Positions 28,201 through 35,937 of a DNA stretch of 64,000 nucleotides are shown here, piece after piece. The DNA lies in assembly GCF_000368865.1 (NCBI RefSeq), contig NZ_KB849727.1, positions 796,745-860,744 on the forward strand, in the 5' to 3' direction. The notes below the pieces were generated by a model. The model worked only from the letters and a program-made list of their open reading frames with translations. It did not search any database and was not told the DNA's origin. This stretch comes from Acinetobacter bouvetii DSM 14964 = CIP 107468. Its GTDB lineage: Bacteria > Pseudomonadota > Gammaproteobacteria > Pseudomonadales > Moraxellaceae. Within the stretch, counting starts at the first letter, position 1. The number at the start of each line of letters is the position of its first letter. Position numbers and translations under genes: made by a program.

Positions 28201-31200
28201 CATTGCCCATGAAATCCAATTGTTCAACACGGATTTCATTTTTACCGGTATTCAGTTCAACGCCAACAAACTCTTTGCCTTGCTTTTGTTGATCCGCCAA
28301 AACCGACAGTTTCCCCAGCCGTTTTTCAGATACAGCTTGACCATTAATGAGTACACGCTGATTGGCGCCTGCCATGCCCTGAACTTGAATCGTTGTCTGT
28401 GCAAAAGGCAGAATCTGGCCATCTTTTAAATTGAGGATGCTTAAAGCATTGCTATCGCTGCGCTTCAAAAGCTCCTCAAGATCGACCAATGCCGGCGGCT
28501 TGACCGGATCAATCGCCAACTGTTTATCTTGAGCAAAATCAGCATTGTTCTTATTTAAAATACACGTTTGATCATGATCATTGGCTAAGCAGCCACTGGT
28601 GTTGTCTGAACGGGTACTTTTTTCTATATAGCTTGGAGCATCAATAGAGAGTTGCTTATTGATGGCTTTTTCCAAGTTTAAATTATGGCTATTAATTTTT
28701 TCCTGACGCTGTTTGATCATATTGATCAGCGGTGCAGAACAGGCACCCGCTTGATCTGCCATGGCAAAGTCTGCGCGATGCAGTTCGCCACGCTTTACAT
28801 CGATAAAACGACTTGCGGGATCACCTGCATTTCGATTGGATTGAGTCACCAATTCTACACCTGCAGGCAAGGTGGTACGGTCCAGTTTTAGTACATGCGT
28901 TTTTGCTGAAACGCCATAAAAGTCATATTTCCCTTCGCTGTCGGTAATGACATAGCTGCCATCTTCCATGTACAGACGCACACCCGGAACACCCAATTCA
29001 CCTTTGTCTTGCATGCCGTTACGATTGCAGTCGGTATACACTTTCCCAATCACAAAAGCATCTGAACTGAATACACCCGGGCGCACTTTTACTTTGGCTT
29101 GCGCTTCGTTTGACGTCACACTTTTACTGACTGCACGCGCACGGTTAATACCATCACCATTCAGCGCATTCGGCCCAACCAGCACACGGTATTCAATTTT
29201 AGCTGTGGCATCCACAGCCAGATCCCCCAGGCCCAAAGTCAAATAAGGCCCTTTACCGCCTTCGGGATCTGCAACAGGCTTGCCATTAACTCGCATGGTA
29301 TTCGGAACATAACTGAATCCGCGAGGCAAGTTATCTTGAACTTTGACATCCTGAGCCAGCTCATCCCCTTGATTACTCACGGTAATGCTGTAATTGGTGA
29401 AATCCCCCAATTCAACACTGCTGTCCAAAGCCACTTTTTTTACTGTTAAGCGCTGACTCGTACTTAACGGGTCAATAGGAATATCAATATTTAGTGCCGG
29501 ACTGGTTAAATCCAGCTTAAAACTGCGTCCATATGAATAATCTGGATCAACTGCTGTAATACCAAAAGACTTAAAAGAACTGATAGGGTACGTATTTTGG
29601 TCACTGCTGAATTGATAGCTCTTCCCATTAATTGGAGATGAAGTATCCACCAAGAAAATGTATTCACCAGGCATCACAAATGGATAAATGAATTCACCAT
29701 TGACATTGGTCTGTTGCTCAGCAGGAATTGTTCCTGCCATTTTTCCAGAAGCATCTTGACCAAAGGCAATGTTTGCTTTTACAGGTACGCCATTTTTATC
29801 GGCTAAAATGACCCGCGCATTGGCGACAGGTTGACCAGTTTTTGCATTAAATACAATCCCATAGGGATCTATCAGGATATTTGTAGAAATATTTGGATTT
29901 GGCGTATTGGTGCTGCTTCCATTCTGGTCCAGACAATCAATAATCGTTGCCGTCACTTGGTCACGGCGTAGCGTTTGCAAAATCTGATCTGCGGTATTTG
30001 GCGCTGTGCCGTCCCAGGCCGCCGTATTAATTTCAAAGTGGAAAATCCCGCTATTCGCTTCAGATTCTTTTCCGTTAACATATAAAAAGTCACCTGTTAA
30101 CGTAGATTTAACCAAGACTTTCACTTGATCTTGCTGATGGGAAGCATTACAAATTGCAGCGTCGGCTTTTAAGTAAATCGGCTCATTCACCTTGCCTGTT
30201 TTAATGACATTATTATAATCTGGCGTCGTTCCATTTAGAGTCGCATCTGTCGCATTAATAATAGTTTGCACTAAATCAGAAGTAGTTTTTCTTGGCTGAT
30301 TAGCTGCATTATTCCATGAAAATAAATAGGCCTGATTTTTTAAAATGCTATAGCTTAAATTTGCATTGGTTTTCACTTTTAACGTGATTTTACTTTCTTG
30401 TCCCGCTGCAAAATTTTTATAGCCGACAACAGCATGGCTAATTGCATTTTTATTTGCTGGCTGTGCTGAGCTATACACCCCTTCAGCCATTTTATAAAGT
30501 ACACTCGCTCCGGCTGTATTGACTAAAACATCATCATATACCGTATTTCCAGGCAATGGATCTTCAACAATAATCCAGTCCCCTTGTGAGCCATCTACAC
30601 TCACCGGCAGCGGTGCAATCGGTAGGTTGCCATTATTTTTAACGGTTAATGTATAGGTAATAGCTTCCTGAGCGCCTTGATATTGAATATTGGTTTTATC
30701 TACCGCTTTTCGGATATCCAGTTGAGGTACAACAATGTTAACAGGATCTTCAACTGTACTGCTTGGTTGTGATCCTTCCTGAATTTGTGCGGTAACAGGC
30801 ATTTTAATCAGTGAGTTATTTGGCGTATCTTTAGAGGTTTCTGCCAGCACCCATAGATATACTTTTTCACCGGGTTTAAGCACAATACCAGCAGTGAGGA
30901 GCTGATCTAAATTTGTCTCAAACTGATTATCACCATTATCCAGATAAATACGAACATTAGATAAATAACTGGTATTTTCACTACTGAGCTTAAGCGTTGC
31001 TTGTGTATTGCTTAAATTCACCAGTTCATTGAACCAATACACCGTCGTGCCAGCTTCAACCACTTTTTGAACATCTGGAGACAGTTTCAGTGCATATAAT
31101 TCTGAAATCTGAACTTCAACTTTATTTGATTGTGTTTCTTTTACATGGAGTAATCCATCACTCCCCATAATTTCATACTTTGCATAGGCAATATTGGGAA

Positions 31201-31321
31201 TAATCGTGCCAGCATTTGGCATACTTGCAGTCGCGGCATGTCCATATTGAGCAAAAAATAAAGCAGACGCGAGTGCGGATAACGACAGTGCATCGACTTT
31301 TTTATTGATTGCCTTTTTCAT
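25283..31321 (-). CDS. Giant modular DUF11/Ig-like protein with C-terminal outer-membrane barrel
   Basis: The 2012-residue exported protein has a signal peptide ending YGHA. Approximate modules are: N-terminal domain with AGTIIPNIAYAKY (30-200); DUF11 domain (205-350); carboxypeptidase-regulatory-like domain around GQPVANARVILADKNGVPV (485-560); second DUF11 domain around LTVKKVALDSSVELGDF (620-745); SdrD_B-like domain with YTDCNRNGMQDKGE (755-800); linker; Ig-like domain with QVQGMAGANQRVLING (970-1050); Big-1-like domain with NGKDVLALILRLKDKNG (1055-1130). From about 1200 to the end is a long strand-rich region with EYYPVYGD and KLYVRVDKGRSYAMYGDYV, read as an outer-membrane barrel finishing YLRFRFKF. 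A 20-residue hydrophilic tail after the barrel is odd. The start at 31321 is the first ATG; only a TTG lies further upstream. It is likely the outer-membrane anchor of the system, by inference. Confidence 0.78.
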   Translation of the reverse strand: MKKAINKKVDALSLSALASALFFAQYGHAATASMPNAGTIIPNIAYAKYEIMGSDGLLHVKETQSNKVEVQISELYALKLSPDVQKVVEAGTTVYWFNELVNLSNTQATLKLSSENTSYLSNVRIYLDNGDNQFETNLDQLLTAGIVLKPGEKVYLWVLAETSKDTPNNSLIKMPVTAQIQEGSQPSSTVEDPVNIVVPQLDIRKAVDKTNIQYQGAQEAITYTLTVKNNGNLPIAPLPVSVDGSQGDWIIVEDPLPGNTVYDDVLVNTAGASVLYKMAEGVYSSAQPANKNAISHAVVGYKNFAAGQESKITLKVKTNANLSYSILKNQAYLFSWNNAANQPRKTTSDLVQTIINATDATLNGTTPDYNNVIKTGKVNEPIYLKADAAICNASHQQDQVKVLVKSTLTGDFLYVNGKESEANSGIFHFEINTAAWDGTAPNTADQILQTLRRDQVTATIIDCLDQNGSSTNTPNPNISTNILIDPYGIVFNAKTGQPVANARVILADKNGVPVKANIAFGQDASGKMAGTIPAEQQTNVNGEFIYPFVMPGEYIFLVDTSSPINGKSYQFSSDQNTYPISSFKSFGITAVDPDYSYGRSFKLDLTSPALNIDIPIDPLSTSQRLTVKKVALDSSVELGDFTNYSITVSNQGDELAQDVKVQDNLPRGFSYVPNTMRVNGKPVADPEGGKGPYLTLGLGDLAVDATAKIEYRVLVGPNALNGDGINRARAVSKSVTSNEAQAKVKVRPGVFSSDAFVIGKVYTDCNRNGMQDKGELGVPGVRLYMEDGSYVITDSEGKYDFYGVSAKTHVLKLDRTTLPAGVELVTQSNRNAGDPASRFIDVKRGELHRADFAMADQAGACSAPLINMIKQRQEKINSHNLNLEKAINKQLSIDAPSYIEKSTRSDNTSGCLANDHDQTCILNKNNADFAQDKQLAIDPVKPPALVDLEELLKRSDSNALSILNLKDGQILPFAQTTIQVQGMAGANQRVLINGQAVSEKRLGKLSVLADQQKQGKEFVGVELNTGKNEIRVEQLDFMGNVRESQQVQVVVPGEMHQLQLEHGSATATANGKDVLALILRLKDKNGVKIATRTSITLESDIGLINLPDLNPNEPGIQTFIEGGEMIIPVLAPNAPGRGKLRVSSGVLKQETDIQFLADLRPLIAVGLVEGAINFNNFDGNKLHSVTRNDGFEEQLNEVADWGNETSLNGRAALFLKGKVKGDYLLTLAYDSDKSSNQRLFRDIQPDEYYPVYGDAAAKGFEAQSTSKLYVRVDKGRSYAMYGDYVTRTEKDEGLSLGQYNRSLTGLKLGHDGDKLEVAAFGAETKSRQVVTENRAIGISGPYSLGAISNDQILENSEKVEILTRDRNNPGLIISRQTLTRFVDYDVDTYSNSIYLKEAVASVDADLNPNYVRITVEADDIGEEYQVGGVSFSYAVKSHLKLGGSFVQSNDPLKEEQIASVNSVIKIGQHGKLIAEVAQSKNTNADDDQMPQINSEPTGSKDSGTAARVEFEYTPRAGSLRVYHQQAQDGFQNDAATISAGRMESGIKASLPIASVGLARIEAIRTEDQNNHGTRTGIAASIERNFFKVLAIELGLRHYDETQDAATKATENMGAYNGTTARVKFTGKLPWKGASVFAEYEQDIQDSEKQVLALGGTVKVLPNTDLYARHEVISSIDGLYSLNTTEETNSTVFGISSSYMKDGSAFSEYRVADGISNREAEAALGLRNRWQIMPQVYLSTSFEQVKTLSKNTENDGNDSTAATFGLEYLAPKDWKAMTRLEGRRSDQSDTLISTLGYAHKLNERMTILTKNTLNFVNNKAAEQGDHFRNRFQLGMAWRDFDQNKLDVLSKVEHYYENNATDLEAEFERTSYVSSTHVNWHPSRPVTLSGQYAAKWSVLDEYDVRSSAFTQLVGGRVLYDINERWDASLQTGVLWANRGMGSRYLLGAEFGYLVTTNLWLSAGYNFLGYQDDELANTSSTGQGAYLRFRFKFDEDLFSRRSSKTNFSLEPGQGQ

Positions 31322-31374
31322 TGACAAGCCCCAAAACAAAAATGAACCACAAATAATAAAAAAAATAAGCGTTC

Positions 31375-31396
31375 CCTCCCTTTCGAAAAAGGGAGG
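31375..31396 (-). other. Intercistronic hairpin inside the DUF11 operon
   Basis: CCTCCCTTT (31375-31383) and AAAGGGAGG (31388-31396) form a perfect 9-base-pair stem with a 4-base loop in the 93-base gap between the 935- and 2012-residue genes. A T-run on the minus strand begins about 9 bases further on rather than directly after the stem. It may be a partial terminator or an RNA-processing stem that lets the upstream small proteins outnumber the giant one. Confidence 0.6.
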
Positions 31397-31414
31397 TGAC
31401 AGATTTAAAAAGGA

Positions 31415-34222
31415 TTATGGTGTCGTTGCTTTGTCAACCGTAACCGCAAACTTCAGTGTTGCTGAAGCGCCAGGGGTTAAAGTGCCAACGTTGTAATTGA
31501 CATTGCCGCCAGCTTCAGTTGGCGCAGTGCCCTGAGTTACTGGATCACGTGCAATAGAACCGGTTTTGTATGTTGTATATGCCGGTACAGCATCGTTAAT
31601 CACAACAGCCGTTGCGCCAGCATTACCTTGGTTTGTTGCTGTAACTTTGTAGAAAACGCACTGGCCCGGCTTGGCATTCTGAAGATTGATTGTATAGTCG
31701 GCATCTGCGGGGACTGCCGTACAATCTGCAGCAAACTGGAATTTTTCCAAGCGGACTGAACCCAGGTTAATAACCGTGCGGTCTGTAATTGACAGAATGC
31801 TGTTTGAACCTAATACGGCACCAGCTTCAGGCTGAATTTGCACTGTAGATGTATAAGACTGACCTGCAGTTGCAGTTGCAGCTGCTTCAACTTTTACATA
31901 GACAGTAACCGACTCGCCTTGCTGTAATCCTGCCAGTCCATTTTTATCGAATTTAGCATTTTGCAATATTTCATTTAGAGAATGACCTGTTGCAGTGCTA
32001 ACAAGCTCCTCAGCATCCAGTACACCATCACCATCCGCGTCTACATAAACAGTAACGGTTTCACCAGCTGCCGGCGTTGGTAAAGCAAAGTTCAGTGTTT
32101 TGCCGCCCGCTGCTTCAGCCACGTTACCAATGTTGCTTAGGGTATGGCTATAAATAATGCTGCCGCCTGGCGCTAACTGACCTTGGCGGTCTGGTGTAAA
32201 GCTAATCGCACGCTGTTCTGCAATGGTCAGCTTAAACCCAATGCTGTCGTTGCTGCCGGTAGATGGTGAGCTGATCTTGACTGTAATGGTTTCTGGAATA
32301 TTCGTTGCCGGCGTGCCGTTTGGCGCAGTAACGACCAGGCAGTAACTGCCAGTACCGCCATTAGCAATCGTGCCTGAATTGGTTACTTTCGTATTTGTGC
32401 AATTGCCTGATGCATCTTTTCCAAAAAGCTCTGCTGTCCAGCCAGTTGGAACGCCTTCAACTGCAATATTATAGTTATCTGGCGTACCGCCTGTATTTTT
32501 GATCGTAACATCCAGCGGTTTAGATGTGCCTGGTACTAAAGCTGTATCCGGAACGCCTGTGCTGCTATTCTGGCCATCACCGACATAATCAGGCAAAGCC
32601 GCGGTTCCTTTATTATGTACTAAATCCACAGCACTTTTGGTAAATGAATCAACAACTAAAGAAATAGTATCTTTATTGCTGCCATTGCTGACTGAGGCAC
32701 TGGTCATGATCAGTTTAGTACCCGGAACGACTGTGCCGCTGGTTGGCAAAGTGACACGTACTACAAATTTTAAGCTGCCGCCAGCTTCAATCGGGCCTGT
32801 ATTGTTGTCTGTTACCGGTGTTTTACCATCAGCTTTCAGAATTTCAATAATGCTTCCCGCCGGCAAAGATGAACCTGCCGCAGCAGCAACACTCAGATTA
32901 TAACTGTCTGCAGTTGTGCCTGAGTTATGGACGTAAATAACATCGCCACCTGTCGCGTTATTGCCAAAGACAATCGCCTGGCCTTGCGCTGCCGCCGCAT
33001 GAACTTGATCGTCAATGCCTGCAGCGCTGCCGGCTGGAACATTGTTGTCAGTCCAGGAGACAGATGCGTCATCGTTAATTGAGTGAGCCGTTGTACCCAC
33101 CACAGTGACATTGTTCGGGTTCGATGGAACCAGAGTTGTATCTGTAGTTACCGGTGGAACAGATGGAACATTATCCGGTGTTAACGGCGTATTTGTGCCT
33201 GGTGTGAAGCCGTCAGTATCCGCATATGCAGTGTTCGTGATTTTTTCACCATTTGCCGCTGCATTTTTTACTTTAACAGTAAAAGACAATTTTCCTGTTG
33301 AACCTGCGGCAAGCTTTCCTGCATTAAAGGTAAAAGCTTCTTTTGCATCACTGCGCGTCTTAAAGTAGAAACCGTCCGCATCGGCATTGCCAGGATTAAG
33401 CGCAGTTGAACTGCCATTGTAATAAGCAACCAGCTTAGCATCAGGCACTGTAGATGTATCAAATGTTACATTGCTTGGCAGTACGTCATAAATAATGACA
33501 TCTGAAGTAGCTGCAGCTGTGCCTTTATTCTGGAACGTCAAGGTATAGGTAATATAGCCATTTGCACCAATTGTGCTGACACTGGCTTCTTTTTTAATTT
33601 CAATGACTGCGCCGGTAATAATTGTCGCTTTGTCCGTATTTGACGCCGTATTTTTGCCAGCATCATATAAAGCTGTTGTTTTTGCTGTTGCAGTCAAAAT
33701 CAAGCTGTCATTCTGGCCTGCCGTTGCTGCTAACGGCGTTTTAGCAACCACAACCAGACCGATAGATTCACCTGCAGCTAATTCAATCGCTGTTGTAGAT
33801 GTTAAAGCAGCCGCACCATCATCCGCGATACCATCCTGATTACGGTCAATATAAACATTATAGCTGGCCCAATCGAAAGTACCGGCATCATTTGTAATGT
33901 TAAGCGTAAATGAGTCTGTGCCATTACCCGTATTGGTTAAAATATGCGGGAAGCTTACACTGCTGTTGGCTGCTGTTTGACGTTCGTTAGACTGTACAAG
34001 AGTAAAGCTGCCCACTTGTGCCACAAGGGTTTTAACCACGTTAGAAGTAACGACACGCTCAGTATTTGTATTATCAGTATACGTTGCAGTTGCTACGTTA
34101 CTGATATTCTGTCCAGCTAGAGGCGTAGATGTTGCTGCCATTGCAGAACTGCCAAAGAAGGATACCCCACCGACAACTGCCAAGGCAGTCGCGATTTTAC
34201 TTAATTGAAAACGTTGTTTCAT
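31415..34222 (-). CDS. Large exported DUF11 repeat protein
   Basis: The 935-residue exported protein has a signal peptide MKQRFQLSKIATALAVVGGV continuing to AMA. The N-terminal module (AGQNISNVATATYTD, then SNVVKTLVAQV) resembles the N-terminus of the 2012-residue protein. DUF11 domains follow: around residues 200-330 (IEIKKEASVSTIGANGYITY) and at the C-terminus (QCVFYKVTATNQGNAGATAV, VINDAVPAYT). Calcium-loop-like motifs are YIDRNQDGIADDG near residue 125 and VDADGDGVLDAEE near 730. The composition is Thr/Ala/Asn/Gly-rich with few Cys. No membrane anchor is seen at the end. ATG 34222 is the first ATG; the longer reading uses TTG. A structural, secreted surface protein is the likeliest role. 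Confidence 0.78.
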   Translation of the reverse strand: MKQRFQLSKIATALAVVGGVSFFGSSAMAATSTPLAGQNISNVATATYTDNTNTERVVTSNVVKTLVAQVGSFTLVQSNERQTAANSSVSFPHILTNTGNGTDSFTLNITNDAGTFDWASYNVYIDRNQDGIADDGAAALTSTTAIELAAGESIGLVVVAKTPLAATAGQNDSLILTATAKTTALYDAGKNTASNTDKATIITGAVIEIKKEASVSTIGANGYITYTLTFQNKGTAAATSDVIIYDVLPSNVTFDTSTVPDAKLVAYYNGSSTALNPGNADADGFYFKTRSDAKEAFTFNAGKLAAGSTGKLSFTVKVKNAAANGEKITNTAYADTDGFTPGTNTPLTPDNVPSVPPVTTDTTLVPSNPNNVTVVGTTAHSINDDASVSWTDNNVPAGSAAGIDDQVHAAAAQGQAIVFGNNATGGDVIYVHNSGTTADSYNLSVAAAAGSSLPAGSIIEILKADGKTPVTDNNTGPIEAGGSLKFVVRVTLPTSGTVVPGTKLIMTSASVSNGSNKDTISLVVDSFTKSAVDLVHNKGTAALPDYVGDGQNSSTGVPDTALVPGTSKPLDVTIKNTGGTPDNYNIAVEGVPTGWTAELFGKDASGNCTNTKVTNSGTIANGGTGSYCLVVTAPNGTPATNIPETITVKISSPSTGSNDSIGFKLTIAEQRAISFTPDRQGQLAPGGSIIYSHTLSNIGNVAEAAGGKTLNFALPTPAAGETVTVYVDADGDGVLDAEELVSTATGHSLNEILQNAKFDKNGLAGLQQGESVTVYVKVEAAATATAGQSYTSTVQIQPEAGAVLGSNSILSITDRTVINLGSVRLEKFQFAADCTAVPADADYTINLQNAKPGQCVFYKVTATNQGNAGATAVVINDAVPAYTTYKTGSIARDPVTQGTAPTEAGGNVNYNVGTLTPGASATLKFAVTVDKATTP

Positions 34223-34264
34223 AAGAAAACTCAACAATAAAGACGTTTAAACGACTAGAAATTT

Positions 34265-34741
34265 TTATTTAGAAGCATTGACACGCACTTGGGCTGAAAC
34301 TGTAACTTTCTGTTTCGGTTTCAACTCGCTGATATTCCATTGCAATGCACGGTATTCACGCAGTGGAACATTGACTTTTTTGCCATTTTCAACACGAGTA
34401 AGCGGTGCTTTAGCAAAGCTTTTCCCGTCTAATGAGGCATAAGTATCTTTTGGCGCACTTTGACCGGTGTAAGTGACATACTCTGGAAGCGGTAGATTTA
34501 ATTTCAAATTTTTTAGACTATTTGAAGAGACATTTGAGTAATCAACTCGATATTCCAAAACAGAGTTTGGTTTGACTTGATCAGTTGCTTTTAACTCTTT
34601 TTGTCCTTTTTGTTTTGCATCTACTTCAAATACCTTCATCTCCGCTACTAAAGGCTGGGTATTTGCTGCTGCGGCATGTGCAGCCCCCATGATTGATAGA
34701 GACGATAAAAAAAGTAAAATTGATTTGCTGCTACTGAACAT
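34265..34741 (-). CDS. Small exported DUF11-like protein
   Basis: The 158-residue protein has a signal peptide (hydrophobic SILLFLSSLSIMGAAHA). One DUF11-like beta-sandwich follows, with LEYRVDYSNVSSNSLKNLKL, LPLPEYVTYTGQ and a final VTVSAQVRVNASK. It is the first gene of the five-gene operon, 42 bases before the 935-residue gene. ATG 34741 is used, with AAGAAG upstream; a longer reading would need TTG. It could be a minor subunit or periplasmic partner of the large DUF11 proteins. No specific function can be assigned. Confidence 0.75.
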   Translation of the reverse strand: MFSSSKSILLFLSSLSIMGAAHAAAANTQPLVAEMKVFEVDAKQKGQKELKATDQVKPNSVLEYRVDYSNVSSNSLKNLKLNLPLPEYVTYTGQSAPKDTYASLDGKSFAKAPLTRVENGKKVNVPLREYRALQWNISELKPKQKVTVSAQVRVNASK

Positions 34742-35449
34742 TAAAATTTTCTTCTTAACATGAATATCACACAATATTACATAAAAAATTAAAAAAGATA
34801 CACAAAATGTGACTTGGTTATTGTTTTTTGGATTTTAGTTGAATTGTCACTATTTAATTTTGGTTAAGAAAAGTGTCTTTTTAACACTTAAAGTAACAAA
34901 TAATTGAAGAAAAACTTATCAATCAAGGGGGAAATAATATATGTTTGAATATATTTTTTTACAATTAAAATATAGCCATATTCTAAATACCAAAACAGCA
35001 TCCATTTAAATGCATAAAAAACCCTATCAAAAGTGAAGAATACAGGTATAAAAATTAGCCACTATTCACCCATTTCGAACAATAACCTTGCAATCAACTT
35101 TGTTGCAAAAAATCACTTTTAAGAATTATTCAGCAGTAAAATTTCACAATGATCTTGTTAAAACAGTTAATCATTTAGGCTGAAGAATATTGAGAAAATG
35201 GCCGGCTTATCCTTATCACTGAAGTAAGTTTCGTTGAGTCAAAAATACACTGCAGCAAAATTATTAAATGGAAAATTAACAGCCTGAAATTTCCTGTGCC
35301 AAGTAAGTGAGATTTACAGAAATTGCTTTACTGAATAAAAATTTATACGTTAGGCAGGCTTTAGACCTGAGTTGTATCCTGCATTTGGATGGCATTGGAT
35401 GAGCCTTGAAGGATTTAAGGCAGCTTCAAAATGAAGCTGTGATGTCTAA
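34742..35449. other. Intergenic region upstream of the DUF11 operon
   Basis: About 700 bases, strongly AT-rich near 34750-35150. It should contain the promoter of the DUF11 operon. From about 35340 the composition changes towards the IclR remnant. No promoter motif or operator could be called with confidence. Confidence 0.4.
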
Positions 35450-35863
35450 GATACTGGGAGTAATTCAGATTCAGGGAGCCTTGCTTACTTGCCTACATCT
35501 GCATGTGGTTTAGCCTATTTATCCAATATTAATGCTGACGATTTTTCAAGAATTGCAGAGCGCGAAGGCTTTGAAAAAGCTAAGCTCTTAGGAGCGAACT
35601 CGCCGAAGAACCTTGGACAACTGACACAGATGGCAGAGGCATCGCGTGAGCGAGGTTATGGTTTAATTTCAGATACCTATGAACTGGGTATGACTGCAAT
35701 GGCAAAAACCATTATTAACCCACACACAAACAAACCATTCGGTACTGTCAGTATTGCAGGCCCTTCATTCCGACTCAATGAACAACGAGTTCAGGAACTC
35801 GCATCAAAATTAATTTCTACTGCACAGCAGTTAGGTGAAATTATTCATTTAGTGCAAATCTAA
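35450..35863 (+). pseudogene. IclR family regulator, C-terminal effector-domain remnant
   Basis: About 135 codons are open to a stop at 35863. The reading contains SLAYLPTSACGLAYLS, which parallels the RLPAHATSLGKAxLA block at the start of the IclR effector-binding domain. ERGYGLISDTYELGMTAMAK, FGTVSIAGPSFRLNEQRV and LGEIIHLV follow, all typical of the IclR C-terminus. The helix-turn-helix half is missing, a stop lies just upstream at 35447-35449, and no plausible ATG or ribosome site is present. It lies convergent to quiA. I read it as a decayed regulator of the PcaU/PobR type. Confidence 0.75.
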
Positions 35864-35909
35864 AAAGCCCCGCATTTCAGAATTTAAACATCGGCCCTGA
35901 AATGCTGGG
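35862..35909 (-). terminator. Probable terminator at the end of the qui-pca operon
   Basis: CCCGCATTTCAG (35868-35880) pairs with CTGAAATGCTGGG (35897-35909), with one small mismatch/bulge. On the minus strand the stem is followed by GGGGCTTTTTAG. It lies 30-75 bases after the quiA stop. Confidence 0.65.
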
Positions 35910-35937
35910 ACATGAAGATCAGTTCAACACAATAACT

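Noticed and set aside
31415..34222. CRISPR-like or tandem-repeat array in the Thr/Ala/Asn-rich gene
   Set aside because: The repetitive feel comes from DUF11 protein repeats; no exact DNA repeats with regular spacing were seen.
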